Assembly: GCA_034440575.1 (NCBI GenBank)
Contig: JAOTOL010001656.1
Span: 1,839,501-1,903,500, forward strand
Direction of reading: 5' to 3'
From: Imbricaverruca yamaguchii
Lineage: Eukaryota; Arthropoda; Thecostraca; Neoverrucidae
DNA length: 64,000 nt
Part shown: positions 10,743 through 21,941 of the stretch, in pieces
How positions within the stretch are numbered: the first letter of the stretch is position 1
Layout of the letters: every line of letters starts with the position of its first letter
Notes under the pieces: model-generated
Database searches by the model: none
The model's input: the letters and a program-made list of their open reading frames with translations, nothing else
What the model was told of the DNA's origin: nothing
Position numbers and translations under genes: made by a program

Positions 10743-13700
10743 GAAATGGGGTGGGGAGGGATGAAATTGCATTGCCAACCCAGGAATATTCCAATAGTGT
10801 CAGCCAAGGCAATAGAACCTCAAAGTCTGCAAATAGGGACAGCAGCAACTCAAGGGGACAGAGTTATAGTTCATCTAGTGATAAAAGAACTCCTCAATAT
10901 GAAAAAGCCAAAGGTGGTTATGGAGCATTTGTTAAGTGTATGATGTTTAATGCTCAGAGTATCCGTTCCAAATTTGATGAGTTCAAGTGTTATGTTGCTG
11001 AGGAGGAACCGGATTTTGTTTGCATTACGGAGGCATGGGTCAGTGAAGGATATTTTGGAGATAACTTACAGGACTATGAGATCCAGGGATACAATATGTT
11101 TTCGTGCAATAGGGGTCCAGCAATGAAAGGGGGTGGTGTAATGCTCTATGTGAATAGCTTATTCAGTTCTCAAAAAGTAGCAGGTGGGGATAAAAATGTG
11201 TCTGTGGAGTCCATTTGGCTTGATGTCACTGTGGGAAAAGGCAACAGCAATACTCTTAGGATAGGAGCTTTCTACCGATCAGGAACCCTGCCACATTCTC
11301 AGCAACTGGAGCTTGACAAGGTGATTTGTGAGGAAATCAGTAGAAACTTTAAGAGGAAGTGCCTTATTCTCGGTGACTTTAATCTAAAAGGTTATGAAAA
11401 TGCTGGTGTTGGCTCCCCATCATGCAAAATGTTCAGGAAATGCCTTGAAGAGGACCTGTTCTTACACCAGTTTGTATCGGAACCTACCAGGCATGGTTCA
11501 TTCTTGGACCTTGTATTCTCGGATTTAAGTGACTTGGTTCAAGACTTGACTGTAGGCGAATCTCTGGGAAAAAGTGACCATAACATAGTTAGATTCAAGG
11601 CACATGTAGGGGAAATTATCAAGGATAATTTGGTAAAGGTTCCAAATTTCAACAGAGCAGACTTTTACGGCATGAGAGCGGCTTTAAGTGCCATCAGATG
11701 GGAAGAAGAATTCTCCAATTTAAATGTCTGTAAAAATGTGGGAAAAGTTCAAATCTTACTTAAAGGAAACTCAGATTAGACATGTCCCCCAAAAGCAAAG
11801 ACGCAAAAGAAGGGTAGGAAAGCCAGCATGGCTTACACCAGACGTGATAAAAGCAATTAGGGCTAAGAAAACTGCATTTAGAGTTTTTTAAAGAAGCCTC
11901 AAATGTCATTAATCTAAAGGCGTATCGAAAAGCTAGAGACACTGTGAAGGAAAAAAACCAGAGCAGCAAAGCGAGCAAAGGAACTGGATTTAGCTAGAAA
12001 CTGTAATGGAGACAGTCAAAAGTTCTTTAGTTTCTACAAGCTGAGTAAAGTTTCTAGCACAATTGGTCCACTGGAAGTAAACGGGACTACATTGGGTGAA
12101 GATAGTGAGATGGTTGAGGAGCTGAGCAAGCAGTTCAAATCAGTGTTTACATTGGAAGATATGACCAATCTGCCGACCGTACACCATAGTTCAGTTACAT
12201 GGGATCTGACAAATGATGTTGATTTCATTGGTGGTGATGTTGTTTACAATCATATCAGGAAAATAAAGCCAAATAAGGCAGCAGGACCTGATGATATTTA
12301 TGCTAGGGTGTTGCGGGAAACTGAAAAGGAACTGGCATTTCCACTTAGTATAATATTTTGTAGATCAGTTTCACATAATGAAATTCCAACCGATTGGAAA
12401 AGGGCAAATGTAGTTCCTATTTTCAAGAAAGGAGAAAGAGGGAAAGTTGAAAACTATAGGCCAATAAGTCTCACATCCCTAGTCTGCAAGGTACTCGAAT
12501 CAATTATCAAGGATAGAATAGTTAGTTATCTGGAAGGTAGCAGATTGATTCAAGATACTCAACATGGATTTAGAAAAGGACGATCGTGTCTCACAAACCT
12601 CTTGGACTTTTTGAACTTCGCCACAGAACAATTTGATCAGGGAAATCAGGTTGATGTAGCATATCTTGACTTTAGTAAGGCCTTTGACAAGGTACCCCAT
12701 AAACGGTTAATGATACAGCTTCAGTCCCATGGTATTGCAGGTAGCATCTTAAAATGGATAGAGTTGTGGCTTTCAGGTAGACAGCAAAGAGTGATGCTAA
12801 ATGGTACAAAGTCATCATGGCAAAATGTTCTTAGTGGAGTCCCCCAGGGGTCAGTACTAGGGCCATTACTGTTCATTATATTTGTAAATAACATTGAAAG
12901 TGGCCTAAGCAGTAACGTTTTGAAATTTGCAGATGATTTGAAGGTCTTTAGGGAAATAACAGGTCAGGATGAGCATATCTCGCTGCAAAAAGACTTAGAC
13001 GAACTTGTGAAGTGGTCCGAAGAATGGCAAATGAAATTTAACTTTGATAAGTGCAAAATCATGCATGTAGGTAAGCAGCATATGAAGGCTCCATACTTGA
13101 TGGGTGGGGAAGTGCTATCAGTGACTCAACAGGAGAAGGATTTAGGTGTTATTCTAAACACAAAATTGGGGGCATCAGAACAGACCAAGGAAGCCAGGAA
13201 GAAGGCACTGAGAATGCTCGGGGCAATACATAGGAATGTATCATACAGAAGTGAGGAAGTGATCAGGAAGCTTTACTGTGCATATGTCAGGCCACATTTG
13301 GAATACTGCATCCAAGCTTGGTCTCCTAGCTATGAAAAAGATTGTTGGCTTTTAGAGAGAGTACAAAAGAGGGCTACAAAAATGGTTAATGGCATAAGCA
13401 ACCTGGCATATGAGGAAAGATTGAAGAAATTGAATATGTTTTCACTTAGATATAGAAGGCTGAGAGGAGATCTCATCGAGGTCTTTAAATTTGTCAATGG
13501 TCTGGAGAGGGGATACCTTGGGGAAATATTTGAATTGAACAGAAATGATGCAATTAGAGGTCATAAATTCAAAATTAAAATTAACCACAGCAGAACAAGG
13601 TTAAGGCAAACTTTCTTCACCAACAGGGTAGTGGAACACTGGAACCAGCTGCCAGAAAACATCGTCAGTAGCAGCACATTGAACATCTTTAAAAACAGCA

Positions 13701-13756
13701 TAGACAATGATTATAAGAATAGAGGGCTTGCTTTTCAGTATTACAGGGAGGGCTGA
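10739..13756 (+). pseudogene. LINE B ORF2 (endonuclease/RT) with three frameshifts
   Basis: Full-length CR1 ORF2 content broken by three single-base frameshifts. Endonuclease: MMFNAQSIRSK, CITEAW, GAFYRSG, LGDFNLKG, SDHNIVRF (frame to about 11730). RT: PNKAAGPDDIYARVL, VPIFKKG, YLDFSKAFDKVPH, SGVPQGSVLGP, FADD (frame of 12092-13756). The breaks lie in homopolymers: A5 near 11732, T6 near 11884 and A7 near 11951. In each case one base fewer restores the frame. The minus-strand copy has T5 and A6 at the last two positions, in frame. They may be real decay or consensus errors. Confidence 0.88.
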
Positions 13757-13866
13757 TTGACAGATTTGGTGGGCAACTGGTTCAGTGTACAGAGTGCAGC
13801 CAAGAAGGGCCCTTGTGGCTCAGAGTTGCACTAATCTTTTATGTCTTTATGTCTTTATGTCTTTAT

Positions 13867-14013
13867 GAGACACGACCTGGCGTGCCCTCTCCTATGTGGT
13901 GGCGAGACACGACCTGGCGTGCCCTCTCCTATGTGGTGGCGAGACACGGTCTAACGAGCCCTCTCCTATGTGGTGGCGAGACACGGCCTGGCGTGCCCTC
14001 TCCTATGTGGTGG
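13867..14013. repeat. 37-bp minisatellite, right block
   Basis: Four copies of the same 37-bp unit as at 4126-5170. They start at GAGACACG, which is exactly the phase expected after the GTGGTGGC that ends the left block. This supports one pre-existing array split by LINE insertion. Confidence 0.9.
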
Positions 14014-15689
14014 TGGATGGGTGCTTTACGTCGGCGACCCCTAAAGCGCGAACACACCACATAAGGGCATAGGTGTGGGTTTCTGAACAAATGATTGAGA
14101 GATTATATGAATGCAATGGGAGCCTCCAAATGGGGGCGAGCATACCACATTTGGGCCAAGTTAAAATTTAAATTATTGGAGAGAAGGAAACATTAGGGGG
14201 GGGGGGGCAAGTGCCCTTCCTAGAGCATACAAAGCATGCTCTACGAATCGATGTGCCGCAGTGTTGATGTGCTGCAGTGTTGATGTGCTGCAGTGTCGAT
14301 GTGCTCCAGTGTTGATGTGCTGCAGTGGTGGTAGCCTGTCATCACGGCTTGTTAACATTTCCAGTCATTTGACATTTGTTGACTTCAATCAGAGTTTCGA
14401 TGATGGTTTTCAGATTCGAAGTCAATGGAATGCTAATTTAAACACCGAAACTGGAGTTTGTGTTTATCTTTACCCTTGGGTAGTGAAATAGTTTTCTTGG
14501 ACACTATTTCTCGGAAATTTCTAAAACCAGGTCAACACTTCGTCTAACCCTTGATCTATGTTAGAAATGCAGCACAACACACATCGTTAGCAGTCCAATC
14601 TACTGAGGAATAGTGTGCGGAACTTTCCAAGAGCGTATCTATGATCTTTTTTTTGTGCGCAGGGCGCGATTAAATGCGAAAACTCACATTTTTTGGGGAA
14701 CAAATTCTATCTTACCTGACCTAGAAGGTTAACTAGCGACCGCCTCTAGTGTGAAAATATAGTACCAATCGCGAGATGTCGTCTCGTGCAGCATGCCGAT
14801 CATTGTCTAGCACTGTCTGTTTGTAAATGTTATGTGTCACAACCATCCGTCAGTAAGTGGCAAAGTACCGTGCATGAGCGGGGATCAACCTGGCAAAGGA
14901 TGGGTACGCTTTGAACAGTTGGTCGTGTTTGGTGCGTGCCACGTGCTTGCGCTCACCCCTAGCCGCGCTGCACCGGGTCGGCCACTGCAATGCGCCATGA
15001 AAACCTCTCCGTGATGTGCTGGCGGTATTTTGGGACTTCGGCCCACGTTTCGCAGTGTTTGGCTATTATTCGGGGGGGAGAGGCTCCGTGTGTCCTGAAC
15101 GGCGTTAGAGCGGTATTTGCGACATTGTTGCCGACGTCATCTTCCCTATGACATGCCAGCCCAACAGCTGGCAGTTTGCGTCAGACGCCTGGTCACCTCA
15201 CGCCAGGCCGCGGGGCTGTCAGGGCACCTGACCTCGGTATCCAGAGGGGAGGGGAGACCGAGGCCGTGGGCGTGGCCGACTCGCCTCGGTGAGTCGTGTC
15301 GCCGACCGAGCCGACTGTTGGCCGTCGTCTGGGGTCGGGGCGTGACGACTCGGCCGCCGTTTCAGGTGTCATGCCTCATTGCCTGGACCCGGGAACAATG
15401 AAAAAGGTGAAAACCGACAAGCGTGACGTCAGGAAGTCGGCCACGCCCCAACAGCCGGCCGGAAAGTCGACCTGCCGCAATGTCAAATGAACCGACTGGT
15501 CGACCGTCCTGATATCGGCTCTGCTCCCTCAACTACCAACTGCGCTCTGGACGATGCCTCCTGCAGATGTTTCCGTACATTATGCGCTGCTCGCTGTCGA
15601 AATAAATCAACATTTGTATCTACGCCTAACCGTTGGTTCCGTTCTACCGATACCAGCACTACAATCCGTGTGTGTTTGTGTTAGGACGG
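14014..15689. other. Intergenic interval with a small 16-bp tandem repeat
   Basis: No gene is recognised. A 16-bp unit (GCAGTGTTGATGTGCT) is repeated about five times at 14249-14330. A run of 12 Gs followed by CAAGTGCCC at 14196-14215 resembles degenerate DNA-transposon ends. 15050-15480 is GC- and CpG-rich with no convincing coding motif. Confidence 0.5.
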
Positions 15690-16320
15690 CCCAAGACTTG
15701 GTGGCACCGATCTCCGACTCGTTGGTCGCCTCCACTTGTGGATATGGACACAAATATGACACCCATCGACGTGGAGAACCTATTCACTAACGTACCAATC
15801 AGAAACACTGTCAAGGTCATCATCAAGGAAGTCAAGGCTACGACCTCCGAAGATATCACGTGCTACCATGGAGAAAATGCTTGATGTCTGCATATCTGAA
15901 GGTTCCTTTAGCGGCCTAGACGGATGTCTGTACCAGCAAGCTGATGGTGTCGCAATGGAATCCTCTCTTGGATCCCCGTTCGCCTATGCGTATATGTGCG
16001 ATCTAGAAAGCAGAGTATTTTAAGACAGCGTTCACAGGCCAAATATCTATTAGTGATATGAATATATAACATCTTCATCGGCTTGACCAGTATGAGCCAT
16101 CTCTGACTCCTGCAATCAGCCTTTGAGGAGAACTCAGTTTTCAGCTTTACCACATAACTGAACGTTTTGAAATCGAAAACTATTTTGGACCTGAATATCG
16201 ACAACAGCTATGGTAGTTTCCACACCTCGCTATACGCACCACCCCAAGCCCACGCATACCGTTAACTGCATGAACGTTCACAGCGAGTACCCCAATCCGC
16301 TGCAAGCTGAATGAACTCCA
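15690..16320 (+). pseudogene. Penelope-like element reverse transcriptase remnant
   Basis: A degenerate RT of Penelope-like type, spread over several frames. One frame gives DVENLFTNVPIRNTVKVII (15771-15830), matching the D-x-x-x-LFTNVP block. The frame from ATG 15868 gives SGLDGCLYQQADGVAMESSL then GSPFAYAYM, matching the family block GVAMGSPLGP with a Gly to Glu change. Downstream, frame-shifted text reads HPKPTHTVNCMNVHSEYPNP (about 16240-16300), the usual block after the palm. No GIY-YIG endonuclease domain was seen. It is a 5'- and 3'-truncated fossil. Confidence 0.7.
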
Positions 16321-16399
16321 ATCACACACCTGAAGGGCACATTTAGTCAGTTCCGACTGACCCAAATGCTACCATGAGATCCATGGGATCTAGACAATA

Positions 16400-16645
16400 G
16401 CCTTGTTTCCATGTCAGGCTTGAATTGGGATTGGATTTCCACAATGAATCGAATCCGGATTACGAGGAGCGTTTCCATGACCATTCGCGCGGAAATCAGG
16501 ATTACACGTAGGATTTACGAACCCAGAATTGGTGGGAAATCCCGGATTTGCTGACAGTTGCAGCGCACGTGCGACATTTCCCTTCAATATCCAAAACGTA
16601 TGCCACAACGGCATGGGCTGCGTCGTTGGATGAGGGACTCGAAGA
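16400..16645. repeat. Dispersed repeat, copy 1
   Basis: Similar to 43365-43600 in the same orientation. Both contain ATGACCATTCGCG, GGAAATCAGGATTACA, TTTGCTGACAGTTGC, GCGACATTT and GGGCTGCGTCGT in the same order. It is non-coding, probably an unclassified non-autonomous element. A TTTCCATG motif occurs near the left edge. Confidence 0.6.
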
Positions 16646-17394
16646 GGACTTTGTAAACATTGTAAAATTGGTAAACATTGCCTCTTGAAGCCCACTCGCT
16701 TGCCTTGACCATTGCGTTTCTTCTGATCCGTTGTTAGGAAGTGTAGAGAAATTCCAGGGAATTTATATAATTATCAAGGTTGCAAAAATATTAGTTAGGC
16801 ATGACAAACCTTGAAGCAAATTCCTATACAGGCTCCAGCCGGTGACCTATCCCAAATATATCACTCTTCGAAATGTGTGCAATTCTACGCATGCTAGTTT
16901 CCCTGTATGTCGTTCAAATGGTACATACTGTAGGGTATCACTACCCGGTCAAAAAGTCATACTTTCCAAGGGATAGGCGAAATGCATCCACCATGCTGTA
17001 CCTATGAAATTTGGAATCTAGTGTATGGTTACAAAAACAATTGAATGACCTTTCGGTACAGCACGAACTCAGAGCATACGTGGTTGGGGCTTTTGTCAGA
17101 TTTTGCTTCTAAGGCAGCGGTTGAACAAGTAGGCACAGAGACAGAAAGTTTTCAGTAGCTTCTTATACATTGCTTTGCATATCTCCCTCAAACACCAGGT
17201 CATGATCACTACAGGTACCTTGATGGGGTTAAAAGAGAAATGTTCAGAAATATTCGTAGTGTTGCCATTTGAATTAGGTGCAATACATCAACACCAAACT
17301 ATGATAATGTCGTTTTTTCATGAAGACGAGCGCCTGCCATCTTGATATTTTATTTAATGCTAATGTTCAGTTGAAGGAAAGTATTTTCCAAACA
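16646..17394. other. Intergenic, nothing recognised
   Basis: AT-rich single-copy sequence without a credible open frame or known repeat motif. Confidence 0.4.
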
Positions 17395-17402
17395 GTGGAC
17401 AT

Positions 17403-18871
17403 CAGGGGTGTCCATTTTTGGAAAACATTGGGGGGGAGCGAAGTGTACTGGATCCCCAAACAAAAACTTAGCAGATTTCGCCCACTATATTTTCAGACCT
17501 CAATAATTTTTATTCTTATTTGACGATGTGTATGTTTATTCAGCATCCTCGTCAAGGGGTAAAATCGTCCAGTAACAGATGAAGTCACATAAGCAAAAGA
17601 GCAGTGCATCGTACATGTCAACATAAAACTTTGAGTCGTAGCATGCGACTATAGTGTCATACAGCGTACTGGGGTCCATCGTCTTCGTCAACGTCATCGT
17701 CATCGTCAACGTTACCGTCACCCTCCCCTCACTCCAAACACCAACACACAACGGCTTAAATAAAATCATCGGAGCACATCCGGCCTGGACTGTGATGACG
17801 ATGGGTGAAGGCATTTCCTTGGTGCCTAACATTAGGGAGCAGGGGTGTCGATAAAAAAAAGCATTGAGAGGGCCGAAGTGTACCGGACCCCCCAACGAAA
17901 AACTTATCGGATTTCGCCCATTATATTTTCCGACCTCAATAACTCTGATTTTTGTTTGACGATGTGTATGTTCATGCTTATTCAACATCCTCGCCAACGG
18001 GAAAAATCGTCCAGTAACAGGTGAAGTCACATAAGCAAAAGGGCAGTGCACCGTGCATGTCAACATAAAAGCTGTGATCCGTTGCATGCGACTACAGTGT
18101 CATACAGTGTATTCGGGTCCATCGTCATCGTCATCGTTATCGTCAACGTCACCGTCACCCTCCCCTCATTCCAACACCAACAAACACACAACGGCTCAAA
18201 TAGAATATTTCTGTTCTCATATGCAGGCTAAAACACACCGACCTTGATGGAGCATCGGAGCACAGCCGGCTTGAGCTGTGATGACGGGGGGTGAATGTAT
18301 TTCCTTGGTGCCTAACATAAGGGAGGGACGAAGCCAACGTTTTGGTGGGGTGAATTCAGAGTCGGGAAGCCCACTATCTAAGCCTAATCTGTTTCTTTAC
18401 AGTACAAATATGTTGGTTAGTATCAACTAAGTTTTCTTTGTAGCATGGTGTTCTTCTTCTTTCTTCCCTTAGCTTTCTTATCAGCATAAAAAACAGCATA
18501 AGTTATTGGTGGGGCCCAAATCAACATTGAGGGGGCCAAGATCAACATTGGTGGGGCCATGGCCCCCACAAAAGGATATAAATCGACACCCCTGTTAGGG
18601 AGGGACGAAGCCAACGTTTTGGTGGGGCGAGTTCAGGGTCGGGAAGTCCACTATCTAAACCTAATCCGTTTCTTTACATTACAAAATATGCTGGGTAACA
18701 TCGACTAATTTTTATATGTAGCATGGTGCTTTTCTTTTTTTCTTCCTTTAGCTTTCTTATCAGCATAAAAACAGCATAGATTATTGGGGAGCAAAAACCA
18801 ACATGGGGGGGGGGAAGATCAACATTGATGGGGCCATGGCCCCCACAAAAGGATACAAATCGACACCCCTG
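17403..18871. mobile_element. Outer hAT-type MITE, interrupted by a copy of itself
   Basis: The termini are CAGGGGTGTC at 17403 and GACACCCCTG ending at 18871, forming terminal inverted repeats. The flanks are GTGGACAT (17395-17402) and GTGCACAT (18872-18879), an 8-bp target duplication with one mismatch. Eight-bp duplications with CAGGGG-type ends are characteristic of hAT transposons. It codes for no transposase. Without the inner insertion it would be about 700 bp. Confidence 0.75.
17840..18594. mobile_element. Inner hAT-type MITE nested in the outer copy
   Basis: A 755-bp element with CAGGGGTGTC at 17840 and GACACCCCTG ending at 18594. It is flanked by a perfect 8-bp duplication TTAGGGAG (17832-17839 and 18595-18602). 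Its left part matches 17403-17830 and its right part matches 18603-18871, so it is the same family as the outer copy. It is non-coding; a stretch of TCATCG/TCAACG repeats lies near 18122. Confidence 0.82.
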
Positions 18872-18879
18872 GTGCACAT

Positions 18880-19237
18880 CTTGACTGAATCTGAAGTACT
18901 CACTTTTTCAATCCTTAGATCACCTTCTTGTCCCGGGGTGACCTTAGGTCAGGGCACGAGGCAAGAATCCGGACAGTTGATAAAGAAAGATGTTTCAGTA
19001 TCAGATTAGTTCTTGTTGTTTATTGGGTGGTTCACGACGCACTTTATGCACGTTCACGGCTAATGGCGCCGCCCACTCTGTTTCGCTGGTGGGCCGCGGA
19101 GATTAGTTCTTGGAAAACAAGTTGCATACCCAAAAGTGATGTACCGCATATCAATACAAGTCAATACATAAAGAAAACAACGCTAAAAGAACAAAAACTG
19201 TGCCTTTTTACCATTTGCAAGGAATTAATTAGACCAA
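18880..19237. other. Intergenic, nothing recognised
   Basis: No supported gene, RNA or repeat was found between the hAT MITE and the SINE. Confidence 0.4.
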
Positions 19238-19520
19238 TCCCGGAAGCTCAGTTGGCTGAAGCAATGGCATGCCCTAGTCACCCCTGTACTGGCATCACAG
19301 GGCTCGAGTCGCTTCGCGCGCGCATATTTAGTCATTGGCCGGGAGTGTCAGTTGGTAGCTGACCCTATAAGGACGGGGACGAGCTACCGTACGGTCGTTT
19401 AGATGCATTGACGGCACGTTACACTTTCGGTTACAATTCTGCCGTTGAACTGGAATTCATGGATCGAGTGGTGGGGCCAGGGTTCACGCAACAAGCTCAG
19501 TTTAGCAGTAAGACCCCGGT
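19238..19520 (+). mobile_element. tRNA-derived SINE, family 1, plus copy
   Basis: The head resembles a tRNA (GGAAGCTCAGTTGGCTGAAGC, then a B-box-like GGGCTCGAGTCGC). A specific body follows (TCGCTTCGCGCGCG, AGCTGACC, ATTGACGGCACGTTA, TGAATTC-like segment). A second copy of the whole structure lies in reverse at 49877-50172. It is not a functional tRNA gene because the arms do not pair properly. Confidence 0.7.
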
Positions 19521-19734
19521 CCATAAAGCCATCCAAGCAAGAACTCGGAACAAATTTAAAAAAGAAGATAATCGAGGTCCGTATAAATACTCGAGGTCCG
19601 TATAATGACCAAAGATGAACTGTGACGACGCTATTATCGATAGAAATGCACAAATAATAAATAATGAAAAAGTTATAAACTAAGCACAAATAAGACATGC
19701 CCCGGGCTCTATGACAATATATTTTTTAGTTCTT

Positions 19735-19905
19735 AAAGATCTGGAGTGTAGATCCAGACCGAAAGTTAGTGCAGTGGCTGTTTTCCAGATCTCCTCCGGT
19801 CCGACCAAGGTAGAGCTGCCGGCCGGCCCGGCAGGGGCCAAGCAGAATGGGCGCTAAATGATCTCGCTTTGATCGAAGCGCCCTTAAACTCAAATAACTA
19901 ACTAA
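19735..19905 (+). mobile_element. SINE-like 3' tail
   Basis: Ends GGGCGCTAAATGATC, then GATCGAAGCGCCC and AAACTCAAATAACTAACTAA. Similar tails occur near 48465, 49601, 56383 and 59565. It is probably the 3' part of a SINE family. Confidence 0.45.
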
Positions 19906-21940
19906 GGGTTAAGCAGCAGGGCGACGGTGCACAGCCAAGATATTAGAAGTACAATGATTATTTTCACCATGATATATAAAGAAGATATCCAAAACATACC
20001 GAGTTAGAACATGAGTTCCATTGGTAAATATGTTCGTACCAATATTGATAGATTTATACGGTGATTTGGGTTTTGTTTTTACTTTAGCGACCGTAGCTTG
20101 TGGTAATATATGGTGATATTGCCTGTTCTCATTACCCAGTGATGGCATGATTTATCATATGATATAGACGCGAGAACCGTGAGGTTTGAGCGAATATACA
20201 TACATTGCGTATGCATAATTATGCATCAAATTTGCCACGGTAGCCGGCGAAGTGTATATAATCAGCATACTTACCTCAGCTTTATTTAAACTAATCAGAG
20301 CAAAGTCAGCTAAGCACTCCTTCTTGGTACACCTAGGTAAGCTATATCCCATTATTTTTATCTTCGTACGATACCGGACAAGGTAACCCTTGGAACTGGT
20401 GCTACGCGATCACAAATATTATATTATTTCCTTATGTTTTCTGGTAGTTGCAACACAACATGTATTGGGTACGATTTGTTTACGGTCATGTATAATCACT
20501 GCGCGGAAAGTTCATTCCACTGCGAGGGAAATCGGTGACCGAGGAGGAAAATGCTCCTTTAGTTCACATGTTAGAATGGACCATGTTCAGACGTGTACCT
20601 GAGCAACAACGACTCAATAAAAAGTGAGGCATGACAGGCGCCGCACAAATAAAACATCACGCTTGCCGGAACCAGCGAGTGAGATAAAGTGAAACTCGTC
20701 ACAACTGTCTCAATATGCATTCGCATCCACACTTAGCATTCGGGTCCCTTTCCCTGGAGGGAATGTTTATGTTTCCTATTTAGTTTGCGGGCTGTTTGTA
20801 AGACGCAAAGTGGGATGGGAAGTGAACTGACTAGTGGTTCAAGTCGCGCTGGTCGCGCGGTGTGCAACCTGGAAATTACCTGGACCCATGAGGAGCAGAT
20901 TGCCTGATTAGGTGTGCACAAGGCGTGCAATTACGAATATCTGGACGTGCAACGGGTGTGCACCTGGCACATTTTGCAGACTGGTGGCCATACTCCGTAC
21001 TGGTGGCTATTTTTGGGAGTGGAGGTGGATGTTTGGCTCCTTAAGAAAATCCTGGCTGCGCTACTGCATCGGTAGGCAGTAACTACTTTGGGAACCCTAA
21101 AAATCGCCAATGGTGGAATATCTATGTACATTTGGAAGGGCTCAAGCGAACCACAAATAATTTTGGATTTTGGCATGGGACCCTATGGATTCCCATGCTA
21201 ACCGATCATGTCCTCCATTGCCTCCACGCCTTGAGCCTTCCAACCATTTTGGAAGTTCCGCCTCTGCTCCTAGACGAACCCAAAGTAGCATCACATTACA
21301 CAGCATTTGCGCACCAATACTTTTTCATCAGCTGAAACCCTTCCTCCAGAAATGCTGCGTTCATGACTGATGCGTTCCACACCAGATCGACAAATGCAGT
21401 TAACCCCACGATTTTTTATGGAGACCAAAATTTGCTCACAGGGTAGTATTTATTTCTGAATACGGCTGTGCAAATTTAAACCCGATTCGGCCAACGTCTT
21501 TGAGCAATATTTTAGATTAAGTATCATGGGTTGGCTTGACGATTGATATATCATGAATAAGAAGTGAAAATAGTGGCAAATGATCTAAATTGTCAATTGT
21601 CAATCTAAATTGACAAATTTGACGGCGGAAAGAAAAATGGGCATTATTTCGCTGAATAAAGCAAAGATTAAAAAAGTGTTCTTATAAATATCAGATATGG
21701 CCATCTGATCCTCATGACGTTCTGCGATTTTTCGTTTTCCGGGCAGGACGGACTTCTTGGAAGCTTTCTTCCCCTGGAAAGCTACATTAGGTTGAACAAT
21801 GACATATTGACATATGATTGAAAAACGTTTTTTCTAAGAAAATAACATTCCTGCCTTTTAAAGTAGATATCATAGATTCCCTTAAAAACATCTCGCATAT
21901 TAGGGGCACTAGTTGCCGATAGGCCAACCATAGGTTCATT
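19906..21940. other. Intergenic, nothing recognised
   Basis: About 2 kb with only short open frames lacking known motifs. No supported RNA gene or element was found. Confidence 0.4.
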
Positions 21941-21941
21941 T

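Larger units (their letters stand above)
9121..13866 (+). mobile_element. CR1-like LINE B
   Basis: A second CR1-type LINE, from a different subfamily than LINE A. It has two tandem 5'-UTR monomers (9121-9766), an intact ORF1 (9786-10742), a frameshifted ORF2 (10739-13756) and a 3' tail of TTTATGTC octamers (about 13839-13866). It begins exactly where LINE A's octamer tail ends and finishes exactly at the 37-bp minisatellite. Related copies occur at 29227-30077 (plus) and 38564-41780 (minus). Confidence 0.88.
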
